A stretch of 64,000 nt of DNA from Candidatus Atribacteria bacterium (GTDB lineage Bacteria > Atribacterota > Phoenicimicrobiia > Phoenicimicrobiales > Stramentimicrobiaceae), in contig JAGYIZ010000003.1 in the NCBI GenBank assembly GCA_018402425.1, forward strand, positions 1 to 64,000, read 5' to 3'. The translations under genes were made by a program, and so were the position numbers. Below, piece after piece: positions 8,441 to 16,939 of this stretch. Numbering within the stretch: position 1 is the stretch's first letter; every line of letters starts with the position of its first letter. The notes beneath the pieces are model-generated. The model searched no databases and was not told the DNA's origin. It saw nothing but the letters and a program-made list of their open reading frames with translations.

Positions 8441-10172
8441 CTTTAAAAGGTTCCTTTCTAAAAAGCATTTCTCTGGCATGTTCAAGGCTGATTGAACCAT
8501 ACTGCTCACCATCCAGCATCCTTGCTATTTCGTCCAGTTGTTCATTTCCAACTAGCCTTTTTAACTGTATACATGTTTTATTATTATGAACATATTTACT
8601 GATATAAAGATGTAAATTTGCTCTACAAGCGATTTGAGGTAAGTGTGTTACAGCAATAACCTGGTGATTATGGGAAATTTTTGATAATTTAGTGGCAATA
8701 ACCTCTCCCAGGCGAGCGCCCACACCGCTATCTATTTCATCAAATATCATAGTGGGTATTTTATCTGCCTTACTTAAGATTGATTTGAGTCCCAGCATTA
8801 TTCTGGAAACCTCACCTCCCGAAATAATATCGGCAAGTGGTTTTTCTTTTTCACCTGCATTAGAGGCAATAAAAAACTCAATCAGGTCAATTCCCCCAGC
8901 TGTAATCTTAAATGACTTATCTTTTATTTTTATTCCGTTCTCGTCTTCTTTTTGCTTTATTTGAATTTTAAAATTACAATTTTTCATGTTTAATTCATTC
9001 AATTCTTTAACAATATCTTTTTCTAACATCCTGGCAATGAAATTGCGCTGTTTGCTTAATTCTAAAGACAGGTCTGCTAACTTTTTTTCATATTCTTCCT
9101 TTTCCATTTTTAATGTTTCAATCTTTTCCTGGTTATCTTCAATACTGTTTAACTGTTTTTGTAATGTATCTCTGTAAAATAAAATATCAGTTAACTTTGA
9201 ACCATATTTCTGCTTAAGATGATTTATTAAACTAAGTCGATCTTCAAATTCCTGTAATTGTTGGGAATCAAAATCAATGCTATCTTTATATTCAATAATT
9301 TGATCTGAAATATCCTCTACTTTGAATTGTGTTTCTGTTAGCTGTTCTCTGAAATGGTCAATCTTTTTATCCAAATTTGCTATGGAGTTAAAATGGCCAA
9401 TCAAACGAACAAGGCTATCCCGCAAAGAAGGCTCTCCTTCTTCTCCTCCTTCATACAAAGCAAGAGAAGCCATTTCCATAATTTCTTTTATTCTTACGGT
9501 ATGGCGGATAATGTTTATCTTTTCTTCCAGTTCCTGGTCCTCATTTTCTCTTAATTTTGCATTATCAATTTCCTGGAGCTGGAATGATAAATAGTCTTTT
9601 TTTGATAAATTTTCAGCCCGATTTTTTAAAAGTTGATTTAATAAATTAGTTTTTGACTGCCACTGGGAAAAAATGTTATGCAGTTGTAATTTTTTCTGAA
9701 GAAATGATTGACCACCCAGATTGTCTACAAAATCAATATGGCTTTCGGGATTTAATAAAGACTGATGGCTATGTTGCCCGTGCAAGTCAATCAAAAGATT
9801 TCCAATTTCCTGAAGGGAAGACAATGTTACCAAATGATTATTGATCCAACATTTATTTTTCTTTTTCCGGTGAACCTGCCTCCTGATTACCAATTGCCGA
9901 TCCTCTGCCAGGAGATCAATTGTTTTCTCAAGTGTTTTTAGTTGGTTTTGAGGCAATAATTCTAGATTAAATAGTCCCTCTACTTCTAAAAACTCTGCAT
10001 TACTTTTTATCAGACTGCTATTAGCCGTACTTCCTAATATGACATTTATAGCCTCGATAATGATGGACTTCCCTGCCCCTGTTTCCCCGGTAATTACATT
10101 GAGCCCTTTCTCAAATTCAATATTCAGTTCATCAATCAGAGCAAAATTATTTATTTTTAGATAAAAAAGCAT
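8430..10172 (-). CDS. recN: DNA repair protein RecN
   Basis: An SMC-like ATPase that acts at double-strand breaks. The N-terminal Walker A GETGAGKS occupies residues 29-36, a long coiled coil covers the middle, and the C-terminal half has the ISGGEVSRIML signature and the IFDEIDSGVGARLGE Walker B region. 580 aa is the normal length. It is 48 nt downstream of nadK and overlaps the next gene by 11 nt, so the sigma-54 activator is co-transcribed with a repair gene. The nadK-recN pairing is common in Firmicutes and related phyla. Confidence 0.95.
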   Translation of the reverse strand: MLFYLKINNFALIDELNIEFEKGLNVITGETGAGKSIIIEAINVILGSTANSSLIKSNAEFLEVEGLFNLELLPQNQLKTLEKTIDLLAEDRQLVIRRQVHRKKKNKCWINNHLVTLSSLQEIGNLLIDLHGQHSHQSLLNPESHIDFVDNLGGQSFLQKKLQLHNIFSQWQSKTNLLNQLLKNRAENLSKKDYLSFQLQEIDNAKLRENEDQELEEKINIIRHTVRIKEIMEMASLALYEGGEEGEPSLRDSLVRLIGHFNSIANLDKKIDHFREQLTETQFKVEDISDQIIEYKDSIDFDSQQLQEFEDRLSLINHLKQKYGSKLTDILFYRDTLQKQLNSIEDNQEKIETLKMEKEEYEKKLADLSLELSKQRNFIARMLEKDIVKELNELNMKNCNFKIQIKQKEDENGIKIKDKSFKITAGGIDLIEFFIASNAGEKEKPLADIISGGEVSRIMLGLKSILSKADKIPTMIFDEIDSGVGARLGEVIATKLSKISHNHQVIAVTHLPQIACRANLHLYISKYVHNNKTCIQLKRLVGNEQLDEIARMLDGEQYGSISLEHAREMLFRKEPFKDEK

Positions 10173-10219
10173 GGGTAGGTACCACCAATCATCTTTATAT
10201 CACTCATTTTTATCAAAAT

Positions 10220-11092
10220 TCAAGAGATAACTCTTCCGCTCCATTTCAACTTTTTTCTCAAAACTCCATAAAAACTTTTTTCCGGAAATGTCACCAGTTT
10301 AGTTTTATATTTTGATTCTTGAATTACAATGATATCATTTTCTTCTAAATCAAAGCCTTGCTGGCCATCAACTGTTAACATTACATCCTTAGCTTTAGAT
10401 AATACAATAATTTTCAAGATGTCTTTATGATTAATAACTAACGATCGAGCAGAAAGTGTGTGTGGACAAATAGGAGTAATAACCATTGTTTTTATGCTAG
10501 GATACACGATTGGGCCTCCGGCAGAAAGAGAATAAGCAGTTGATCCTGTTGATGTCGAAATAACCAACCCATCAGCAGTATAATGAATTACATATTCTTC
10601 ATTAATATATGTTTCTAAATGAATTAACCTGGCAAACAATTTTTTTGCCACTACTATATCGTTAAGACAATAAAATTGTTTTATATTTTCATCTTTTCTC
10701 ATTATATGTCCGGATAGCATCATTCTTTCTTCAATCTTGTAAGCACCTTCCAAGATGTAGTTTAGGTATTTACTTAATCCATGTATTCCTATCTGAGTTA
10801 AAAAACCTAATCCACCCAGATTTATTCCGCATATAGGAACCCCGTTAACTGCCACTAAACGGGCAGCTCTTAATAATGTTCCGTCACCTCCTAGAGAAAA
10901 AACCATATCTACATTTTTATATGGTGATGATAAAATATTCACTTTATCCGGGTCATCAAGATGCTTTGCAATCTTCTTTGAAACTAGGACTTCAATATTC
11001 TTTTCCCTTAAATCATTAATTAATTTTTGGGTTATTTCTAGAAACTTATCTTTTTCATCATTCACTATTAACCCAACTCTTTTTATTTCCAT
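10220..11092 (-). CDS. nadK: NAD kinase
   Basis: Phosphorylates NAD to NADP in the cytoplasm. The GGDGTLLRAARL motif (about residues 68-79), NLGGLGFLT and the DGLVISTSTGSTAYSLSAGGPIV stretch are the catalytic and NAD-binding signatures of the family; 290 aa is typical. It lies 10 nt downstream of the preceding small membrane protein gene and 48 nt upstream of recN. An NADP supply fits the NADP-linked glutamate dehydrogenase and NfnAB further along the window, although this gene is near-universal. Confidence 0.95.
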   Translation of the reverse strand: MEIKRVGLIVNDEKDKFLEITQKLINDLREKNIEVLVSKKIAKHLDDPDKVNILSSPYKNVDMVFSLGGDGTLLRAARLVAVNGVPICGINLGGLGFLTQIGIHGLSKYLNYILEGAYKIEERMMLSGHIMRKDENIKQFYCLNDIVVAKKLFARLIHLETYINEEYVIHYTADGLVISTSTGSTAYSLSAGGPIVYPSIKTMVITPICPHTLSARSLVINHKDILKIIVLSKAKDVMLTVDGQQGFDLEENDIIVIQESKYKTKLVTFPEKSFYGVLRKKLKWSGRVIS

Positions 11093-11102
11093 TACTTGCT
11101 CC

Positions 11103-11645
11103 TCAGTTTATGAAATACATAGCCAACATTGCCAACAAAGCACCTAAAAGAAAATATATGGCATTTTCAATCCATTTGGAATGGAAATGAGGCAGTAAAA
11201 ATTTTACCTCGGAAAATTTTTTATGTTCCATATCAAAAAGTATAATACCATATGTTTGATAAGCTAAATAATACTCTAATAATTGTCTCCTGGTATCTCT
11301 GTTGGTAATATAACTATTTTTCCGACCACTTTTAACTTCTACAATATATTTTCGACCACCTTTTTTTACCAAAAAATCGGTTCTTATTAGATAACGATGG
11401 CTTGTTCTCCCAGTTTGTATAATTAAAGGTCTGCTCTGTTGTTTTTCTATAATCTGAAAACCATTTCTCTTAAGCCATTTTTCGGCCTTTTTCTCTGCTC
11501 GCTTACTAGTTACTGACCTCTTTTTGGCTTTCCTATTATTTATAAAGTCTCTTGTTTTCAGAAATAGAATGAGGGATAAGAGCCCTCCTAACAGAAAAAT
11601 GATAATTACTAAATATAGATTATGATTAATATCTAAAAAACCCAA
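11103..11645 (-). CDS. membrane-anchored PD-(D/E)XK nuclease-like protein
   Basis: A basic protein with one hydrophobic segment near the N-terminus, one at the very C-terminus, and between them a GxxAE-like helix (RAEKKAEKWLKRNGF), a TDFLV strand and an EVKSGR motif, the layout of a PD-(D/E)XK nuclease core of the UPF0102/NERD kind. The frame continues to an ATG at 11726 inside tlyA. I prefer the TTG at 11645 because AGGAG lies 8 nt upstream and no overlap is then needed (181 aa). Its place between tlyA and nadK-recN hints at DNA metabolism, but an enzymatic role is unproven and the family is not one I can name. Confidence 0.65.
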   Translation of the reverse strand: MGFLDINHNLYLVIIIFLLGGLLSLILFLKTRDFINNRKAKKRSVTSKRAEKKAEKWLKRNGFQIIEKQQSRPLIIQTGRTSHRYLIRTDFLVKKGGRKYIVEVKSGRKNSYITNRDTRRQLLEYYLAYQTYGIILFDMEHKKFSEVKFLLPHFHSKWIENAIYFLLGALLAMLAMYFIN

Positions 11646-11688
11646 TGAAAACACTCCTGAAAAGGAGTTGATATCGCTGCCATAATTA

Positions 11689-12504
11689 TTAATTTTTTTT
11701 AAAAAAATATTGATGGGCCTCAGCAACCGTGTTGTTTATTAAATTTAGGTCAATAGAAAACTTATTTTCTCTATTTTTAATTAGATAAATCAAATATTCA
11801 ATATTTCCCGGAGAATTTTTTATAGGTGAAAATGTAATATCCATAAAATTAAAATCATTTTTTAGATTACTAACTAACCTGGTTATAGTTTCTTGATGAA
11901 CATTAGGATCATCGACAATTCCACCCTTTTTTACATTTTCTCTTCCAGCTTCAAATTGTGGTTTTACCAATGCAATAACTTTTCCATCCGGGTTTAATAA
12001 TCCTTTCAGTACTGGCAATACTTTTTCTAAGGAAATAAAGGAAACATCGATAGTTGCCAAGTCAAATTGAAAATCAAATTGATTTTCATCCAGATATCTT
12101 ATATTTGTTCTCTCCATATTGACGATTCGTTCATCATGACGCAGGGTCCAGTCAAGCTGTCCATAGCCAACATCAATACAATAAACCTTTTTAGCACCTT
12201 GTTGTAGCAAACAATCGGTAAACCCTCCAGTTGAAGCACCAACGTCAATTACAGTCATATCCTTTACTGAAAGATTAAATTCTTTTAAGGCCTTTTCCAG
12301 TTTTAGGCCACCTCTGCTTATATATTGATTATCATCTTTTTCAATTATTAGCTCACTGTCAATATTGCATCTAGTGCCCACTTTATTTATCTTTTCACCA
12401 TTAACAAGTACTTTATTGGCCATAATATATCTCTTTGCTTTTTCTCTGGAATCTATTATTTTTCTATCTACTAACAATTTATCTAAACGTTCTTTTTTTA
12501 TCAT
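11689..12504 (-). CDS. tlyA: TlyA family rRNA (cytidine-2'-O)-methyltransferase
   Basis: An S4 RNA-binding domain (residues about 3-65, RLDKLLVDRKIIDSREKAKRYIM-type sequence) precedes an FtsJ/RrmJ-like SAM-dependent methyltransferase with VIDVGASTGGFTDCLLQ as the SAM-binding loop. Members methylate cytidines of 16S and sometimes 23S rRNA; some were called hemolysins. 271 aa matches the family. It is the first of the tlyA-nadK-recN series that is conserved in Firmicutes. The dispersed repeat at 12524 lies just upstream of its start. Confidence 0.92.
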   Translation of the reverse strand: MIKKERLDKLLVDRKIIDSREKAKRYIMANKVLVNGEKINKVGTRCNIDSELIIEKDDNQYISRGGLKLEKALKEFNLSVKDMTVIDVGASTGGFTDCLLQQGAKKVYCIDVGYGQLDWTLRHDERIVNMERTNIRYLDENQFDFQFDLATIDVSFISLEKVLPVLKGLLNPDGKVIALVKPQFEAGRENVKKGGIVDDPNVHQETITRLVSNLKNDFNFMDITFSPIKNSPGNIEYLIYLIKNRENKFSIDLNLINNTVAEAHQYFFKKN

Positions 12505-12523
12505 ATTATATCAATAACAACAA

Positions 12524-12552
12524 ATACCGCACCACCAAGCGGGTGGCTTTAC
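12524..12552 (+). repeat. partial copy of the dispersed hairpin repeat
   Basis: ATACCGCACC followed by AAGCGGGTGGCTTTA matches the first part of the repeat at 27021; the hairpin GCACC...GCGGGTGG is degenerate here and the rest of the element is not recognisable. It sits in the 129-nt gap between the tlyA start and the end of the GerMN gene. Confidence 0.55.
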
Positions 12553-12633
12553 CATTCCTCTTTTTTTTAGGTTTTTATGATTTTGGGTAAAATATTTCAA
12601 GTAGTATATCTATTTTCTTTCTTTATAGTAAAA

Positions 12634-13230
12634 TTATTTTTTTAGCCATTGCTCATCTCTTTCCAAAGGAACACTAGTATCTACATGACCCACTAAAGTT
12701 TCACCGCTATTGCCATCGACTAGGAACTGCACTTTATCAATATCAGGAAAAGATGTCAGGGTCATTACAATAGAATAAATAGTTAACAATTCCCCCGTGC
12801 TACCACCGGGATGGTCTTCAATTATCTCAGAAGAAAAATCAATATAAGCAATTCTATCACTAACATATAAAGCATTAACCTTGGTAGTTTGAGGAATAGT
12901 AGGATAAAGGCTATTATTTTTGGGACCTTTGATTAGTTCCACTATCGACTGCTTTGCTGAGTAATCTGTCGGTTTAATCTTCCTGGATTCAGGTACAAGG
13001 TATTGTGCATTTTCATCAGAAAAATAAAGGGTTATTTCAAGTTCTTCAATTTCACTAACCACTTCTTCCTCTTCTATCTCTTCCGGAATTCCTTCCCTAA
13101 TTGGCTTCTCCTGCCAGAGGGGTATGATAAATTTTTGTACTAAAAATACAATAACAAATAATAAAAATATTAGTATAATTAAGTTAAAAATAGATTTAAA
13201 GAAATTATTTTTCTTTTTTCTTCGTGCCAT
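12634..13230 (-). CDS. membrane-anchored GerMN-domain protein
   Basis: A short basic cytoplasmic tail (MARRKKKNNFFK), one transmembrane segment at about residues 13-35, an acidic linker rich in Glu, and a C-terminal GerMN (sporulation/germination) domain, recognisable by LYFSDENAQYLVPE, QSIVELIKGP, YIDFSSE and VQFLVDGNSGETLVGH. Such domains occur in envelope proteins of spore formers and non-spore formers. It lies 13 nt downstream of a cell-wall amidase gene and is probably co-transcribed with it, so a role in peptidoglycan remodelling is the likeliest reading. Nothing else in the window indicates sporulation. Confidence 0.8.
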   Translation of the reverse strand: MARRKKKNNFFKSIFNLIILIFLLFVIVFLVQKFIIPLWQEKPIREGIPEEIEEEEVVSEIEELEITLYFSDENAQYLVPESRKIKPTDYSAKQSIVELIKGPKNNSLYPTIPQTTKVNALYVSDRIAYIDFSSEIIEDHPGGSTGELLTIYSIVMTLTSFPDIDKVQFLVDGNSGETLVGHVDTSVPLERDEQWLKK

Positions 13231-13243
13231 CTCAGCCCTCTAT

Positions 13244-14782
13244 TTAAATGTTCTCAGGCATATTTTTTAAATAATCTTTAACTGATTGACTAAGTGCCTG
13301 GGCTATTTTTTCTCGAAATTCTGATGTCTTCAGTAATTTTTCCTCATTCGGATTACAAATAAAGCCAACTTCAACCAATACGGCTGCCATGTTTACTCCC
13401 TTCAAAACGATAAATGGAGCCTGCTTTACACCTCTATTCCCCAATCCTGTCTGCTGAACCAATCTTTTTTGAACCATATCAGCCAAGTCAAGGCTAAAAT
13501 CTATACTGGCACTTTCTGACAGATCACCAAGAATTATATCTAGTATATCATCTCCGGAATTGTAAAACTCACTAGCTTTATTCTCCCGGTCAGCTACATC
13601 TTTTGCAGATGCATCAGTATGACGGGAATTCAAAACATAAGTTTCCACTCCCTTTGCAGTTGGTGAACCTTTTTGAAATACGGAATTTATATGGATGCTA
13701 ATAAATACATCAGCTTCTTTTTGCAAAGCCATTAAAGGTCTACTTTCTAGCGATACATCAACATCTTTCTCTCTTGTCAAATATATGCTAAATCCTTCAT
13801 TTTGTAATATTCTTTTCAGTTTTAAAGCTATATCCAATACAACATCTTTCTCTTTCAGTCCGCTCGGCCCGATTGCTCCAGGCTGTGAACCTCCATGTCC
13901 CGGATCAATAACAACTACATATTTATCGTTTTCCTTAACGGCTGCGGCTTCAGTTTCTGGCAATGTTTCTTCCCTAACTTCAGGTGGAAATGAAGATTCA
14001 GCAGCAGAACCTGCTTGCTCTTGAGACATATAGATGTCCAGGACAATACGCTGAGGTGAAGATAATTCAAAAACATCATATTCATTCATATTCTTTAGGT
14101 CAGCTACAACTCGAACAGTATCCTGATTAAATTGACCTGTTCTAACCCGGCTTACCAATAAATTATCTATCAAAACTTCTTTTTGTTCGGATTCCAATTG
14201 ACTGATAGAAGCATCTATATCGATAACAATTCTTTCAGGGTCATTTAAAGTCAAAACATTGTAGGCAGTTTTTTCTGATAAGTCTAGTACAATGCGAGTC
14301 TTATCAGGATGAGTATAATTTCTAATGCCAGTAATAAGAGGCCTTTTCCGATTAATATTAAGTTGATTTGATTCTTTATCCAAATCTGCTTCTAGGTCAG
14401 TTAATAGGGAAATAACTTCTAATGGGAGCATAACTCTGTTTTGAATGATACTTGGAGCATTTTCTATTGTTATATCTTTACCGTTAACCTCAGCCTCGGG
14501 AACATCCATAACTACGCTTACTTCTCTATCGCTCATGATGATATTTAATAATTTTAAGGCAGGAAACCAAGTAATTCTTCCACCCAGGGCTTCGACAATG
14601 TCTCGTGCCGGAAGAAATATCCGTCCATTATTTATATGTGGGGGCACTTCTGTATTCAGTAGATTGCCATCCAGAAATACCGATACTTCTTCCTGCTGTG
14701 CCAGACAGAAAATATTTGAAATAAATATTGATATAATTAAAAATAAAATAACAAAGTTGATTATCCTTTTTTTGCCTAACAA
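13244..14782 (-). CDS. N-acetylmuramoyl-L-alanine amidase (AmiC-like) with copper-amine-oxidase-like N-domain
   Basis: A secreted peptidoglycan hydrolase that removes stem peptides. A signal peptide (to about residue 29, ending CLA) is followed by a copper amine oxidase-like domain (about 34-140), an AMIN domain (about 155-255) and the Amidase_3 zinc domain from about 288. VVIDPGHGGSQPGAIG, the ensuing GLKEKD, SIHINS and VEVGFICN supply the metal ligands and catalytic glutamate. The start is a TTG preceded by GGAGG 10 nt upstream; it overlaps the end of the AI-2E gene by 7 nt. The EnvC-like protein encoded at 29.3-30.5 kb could be its activator, as EnvC is for AmiA/AmiB in Escherichia coli. 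Confidence 0.92.
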   Translation of the reverse strand: MLGKKRIINFVILFLIISIFISNIFCLAQQEEVSVFLDGNLLNTEVPPHINNGRIFLPARDIVEALGGRITWFPALKLLNIIMSDREVSVVMDVPEAEVNGKDITIENAPSIIQNRVMLPLEVISLLTDLEADLDKESNQLNINRKRPLITGIRNYTHPDKTRIVLDLSEKTAYNVLTLNDPERIVIDIDASISQLESEQKEVLIDNLLVSRVRTGQFNQDTVRVVADLKNMNEYDVFELSSPQRIVLDIYMSQEQAGSAAESSFPPEVREETLPETEAAAVKENDKYVVVIDPGHGGSQPGAIGPSGLKEKDVVLDIALKLKRILQNEGFSIYLTREKDVDVSLESRPLMALQKEADVFISIHINSVFQKGSPTAKGVETYVLNSRHTDASAKDVADRENKASEFYNSGDDILDIILGDLSESASIDFSLDLADMVQKRLVQQTGLGNRGVKQAPFIVLKGVNMAAVLVEVGFICNPNEEKLLKTSEFREKIAQALSQSVKDYLKNMPENI

Positions 14783-15814
14783 GTTTTTTTATCCTCCTGG
14801 ACTAAAGATCGATACATAATGACTTTTAAGGTAGCAGCAAGAGGTACTGCGAATAATATGCCCAAAAAACCAAGAAGACCTCCAAAAACCAATATAGAGA
14901 AAATTACTGTAAGGGGGTGTAAGCCCAATTCCTTACCAGAATTTTCGGTTATGTCATTAATGATCAGTTTATACCACAAAAATTGTAACTAATATAATAA
15001 CAGACCAGGGTTTCCCTAAAACAAATAGTAGAGACAGCACCCATCCGACAATCGGTCCAAGGTATGGAATAAAATTCAGTATACCTGAAACTAATCCAAT
15101 TATAAGGTAAAATTTAATGTTTAGCAGATATAATCCAGTAGTTATTAAAGTACCCACAATAAAACAGACAACTAGGCGACCTCGTATAAAATTGCTCAGG
15201 ATTCTATCAATTTCAATTACTATTTCACGGAAATTATCCTTATTTTTCTCTGACACAAAAATCAATAGATTGTCTTTAAAAAGGTCAATATCTATTAAGA
15301 GGTAATAAAGAATAATCGGAACTATGATGACTCCAAAACCGAATTTAGTGACAAAGGAGGATAGTTCAAATATTATTGTTCTGGAAAAAGTCAATAATCC
15401 TCTTTGTATCTCCGAAAAAATATCTTGTAAAAATAGTTCTAAGTTATTCGGATCAGTGGTAATCCTTTCAAAAAAAGGTTCAAAAGATAATAGTAGATTT
15501 TGATATCCTGATAATAAGCCTGGAATTTCGCGATATAATAAATTTAACTCATTGATTGTATTGGGAATTAGAAAAAATATAACCAATACAGCAAAGGCAA
15601 TAACAATTGCAAAAATTAGCAGAATCGCAATCGATTTTGATATTACTTTTCGAAGCAGGAAACGATACAGTGGACCAAAAAAATAGGCCAAAAACAAAGC
15701 CAGGCTAAAATAAATTAGAATCCATCCTAAACGGTTAGCAATATAGCAAAAAATAACTATTCCGATTAAAAATTGCATTAAGAATTTAGTTTGTTTATCT
15801 TTGACAAAATCCAA
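14776..15814 (-). pseudogene. AI-2E (PerM) family permease, frame broken near the C-terminus
   Basis: A multi-pass membrane protein. The first 281 residues carry several hydrophobic segments and end at ILVTIFVV; the family C-terminus (GLHPLTVIFSILVFGGLLGFLG) continues in another frame from 14979 to 14776. In this stretch the protein reads DITENSGKELGLHPL where relatives have a PK-x-x-GK-x-GLHPL motif. Lengthening the CC and GG runs would restore a PKILGKELGLHPL-like sequence, so several homopolymer undercalls near 14930-14980 are likely. A genuine disruption cannot be excluded. The substrate is unknown; members have been linked to AI-2 export or Na+/H+ exchange. Confidence 0.78.
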
Positions 15815-15976
15815 TCTTTTTTCTTCCTATTTTTATAGTTTGTTAAGAATTTATTTACTTAATATCTTTTATATCAAATAAATATCTAATAATCAATTAC
15901 AACTTGTGGTTTACTGCAAATTTTGTTAAAAATAATATCAATATCTAGAATTAATACAATAATTGTTCTAAAAATA

Positions 15977-16000
15977 AAACCCGATTTGATATTCGGGTTT
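15977..16000 (-). terminator. intrinsic terminator of the tmRNA gene
   Basis: An 8-bp stem AAACCCGA/TCGGGTTT with an 8-nt loop, 9 nt beyond the tmRNA 3' end and followed on the minus strand by TTATTTTT. The rest of the 15815-16008 gap is AT-rich with nothing else I recognise. Confidence 0.8.
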
Positions 16001-16008
16001 TTATATTA

Positions 16009-16361
16009 TGGTGGAGGCGGCGAGAATCGAACTCGCGTCCAGAGAACCATTGACAAGAAATACTACGAGCGTAGTCTATGCTTTATAATTCACATCACTT
16101 AACTCCCATAGACAGGATTTAGGTGATGCTAACTCCTATATTTCTCTGTATCATTCGGAGTAGATGATACAGATAGCCTGTTTTGTGTTACACCCATAAA
16201 GAACTTACAGGCACAAGTTCCTTACAGACGAGCAGCTATTAAGCTGCTAAAGCCAATTCGTTATCGTTGGCAATTAATGTTTTTCCCCGTTTTTTACGAG
16301 GACAAGGAACCTCGACTCGCATTTCTTACCTCTGCTTTCCCTGTCGATACCTATCGCCCCC
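16009..16361 (-). ncRNA. ssrA: tmRNA (SsrA), one-piece
   Basis: Transfer-messenger RNA, which rescues stalled ribosomes and tags the nascent chain for degradation. The 5' end GGGGGCGATAGGTATCGACA and the 3' end TCGAACTCGCGTC-complementary T-arm closing with CGCCTCCACCA form a tRNA-Ala-like acceptor with encoded CCA. The internal open frame at 16239-16271 reads ANDNELALAA and stop, close to the Escherichia coli tag ANDENYALAA. Length is 353 nt, standard. It directly follows smpB, whose stop codon lies inside the tmRNA 5' end. SmpB is its obligatory protein partner. Confidence 0.97.
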
Positions 16362-16830
16362 ATTTATTATACTTTAATTCTCTCTCAGTGTCTCTCTGTA
16401 TCGCCTTCTGGGTAAGATCTCTTCTTTTGTCAAAAAGCTTTTTCCCTTTTGCCAGTCCAATCTCTATTTTTGCATACCCATTCTTAAAATACAATCTTAA
16501 AGGAATCAGCGTAAACCCCTTTTGTTCAATTTTTCCTTTTAGTTTGACTAATTGCTTCTTTTGTAAAAGAAGCTTTCTGTCCCTTTTTGGCTCTAGATTA
16601 AATCGATTTCCAAACTTATAGGGGCTAATATGCATATTAACAATATAGAGTTCCATACCCTTAAATTGGGCATAGCTCTCTTTAATGCTAACCTGATTAT
16701 TTCTAATTGATTTTACTTCAGTTCCCTTTAAAATAAGGCCGGCTTCGTAAGTTTCCAGAATATGATAATCGTGCCTTGCCTTGCGATTAACCGAGATAAT
16801 CTGATATTTTTCCAAATCTTTTTCGGGCAT
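16351..16830 (-). CDS. smpB: SsrA-binding protein SmpB
   Basis: Small basic RNA-binding protein that delivers tmRNA to stalled ribosomes. Conserved segments include NRKARHDYHILETYEAGLILKGTEVKSIR near the N-terminus, a middle INPLHISPYKFGN-like part (here VNMHISPYKFGN) and a basic C-terminal tail (LAKGKKLFDKRRDLTQKAIQRD). 159 aa is normal. The final codons and the TAG stop overlap the tmRNA gene by 11 nt, so the smpB frame reads into the tmRNA acceptor stem. A promoter-like sequence for tmRNA is embedded in the end of this gene. Confidence 0.96.
   Translation of the reverse strand: MPEKDLEKYQIISVNRKARHDYHILETYEAGLILKGTEVKSIRNNQVSIKESYAQFKGMELYIVNMHISPYKFGNRFNLEPKRDRKLLLQKKQLVKLKGKIEQKGFTLIPLRLYFKNGYAKIEIGLAKGKKLFDKRRDLTQKAIQRDTERELKYNKWGR
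16366..16394 (-). promoter_or_regulatory. candidate tmRNA promoter inside the smpB 3' end
   Basis: On the minus strand GAGACA (4 of 6 to the -35 consensus) and a perfect TATAAT are 17 nt apart. The -10 box ends 4 nt before the mature tmRNA 5' end, so initiation would fall at or within a few bases of it. The -10 match is strong, the -35 moderate, and the distance to the RNA start is on the short side. Confidence 0.45.
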
Positions 16831-16939
16831 TTCTTTTATCCTAACAACTGTTTATATTATAACATATCATTTCTATTTTAACAATTTATAATAATTAATA
16901 ATAATTAAAGATACTAAAACACATTTGCTAAATCATGAA

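Noticed and set aside
9322-9594. Plus-strand open frames opposite recN, and similar ones opposite most long genes
   Set aside because: They mirror the codon bias of the true minus-strand genes, contain low-complexity Ser/Phe/Leu-rich protein sequence and match no family.
12634-13230. GerMN protein taken as evidence for sporulation
   Set aside because: The domain is widespread in non-spore formers, and spoIVB and spo0A are missing from the conserved recN neighbourhood.
16277-16621. Plus-strand open frame of 114 codons opposite smpB and tmRNA
   Set aside because: It is antisense to two firmly identified genes, has no recognisable domain or ribosome site, and crosses the tmRNA tag region.
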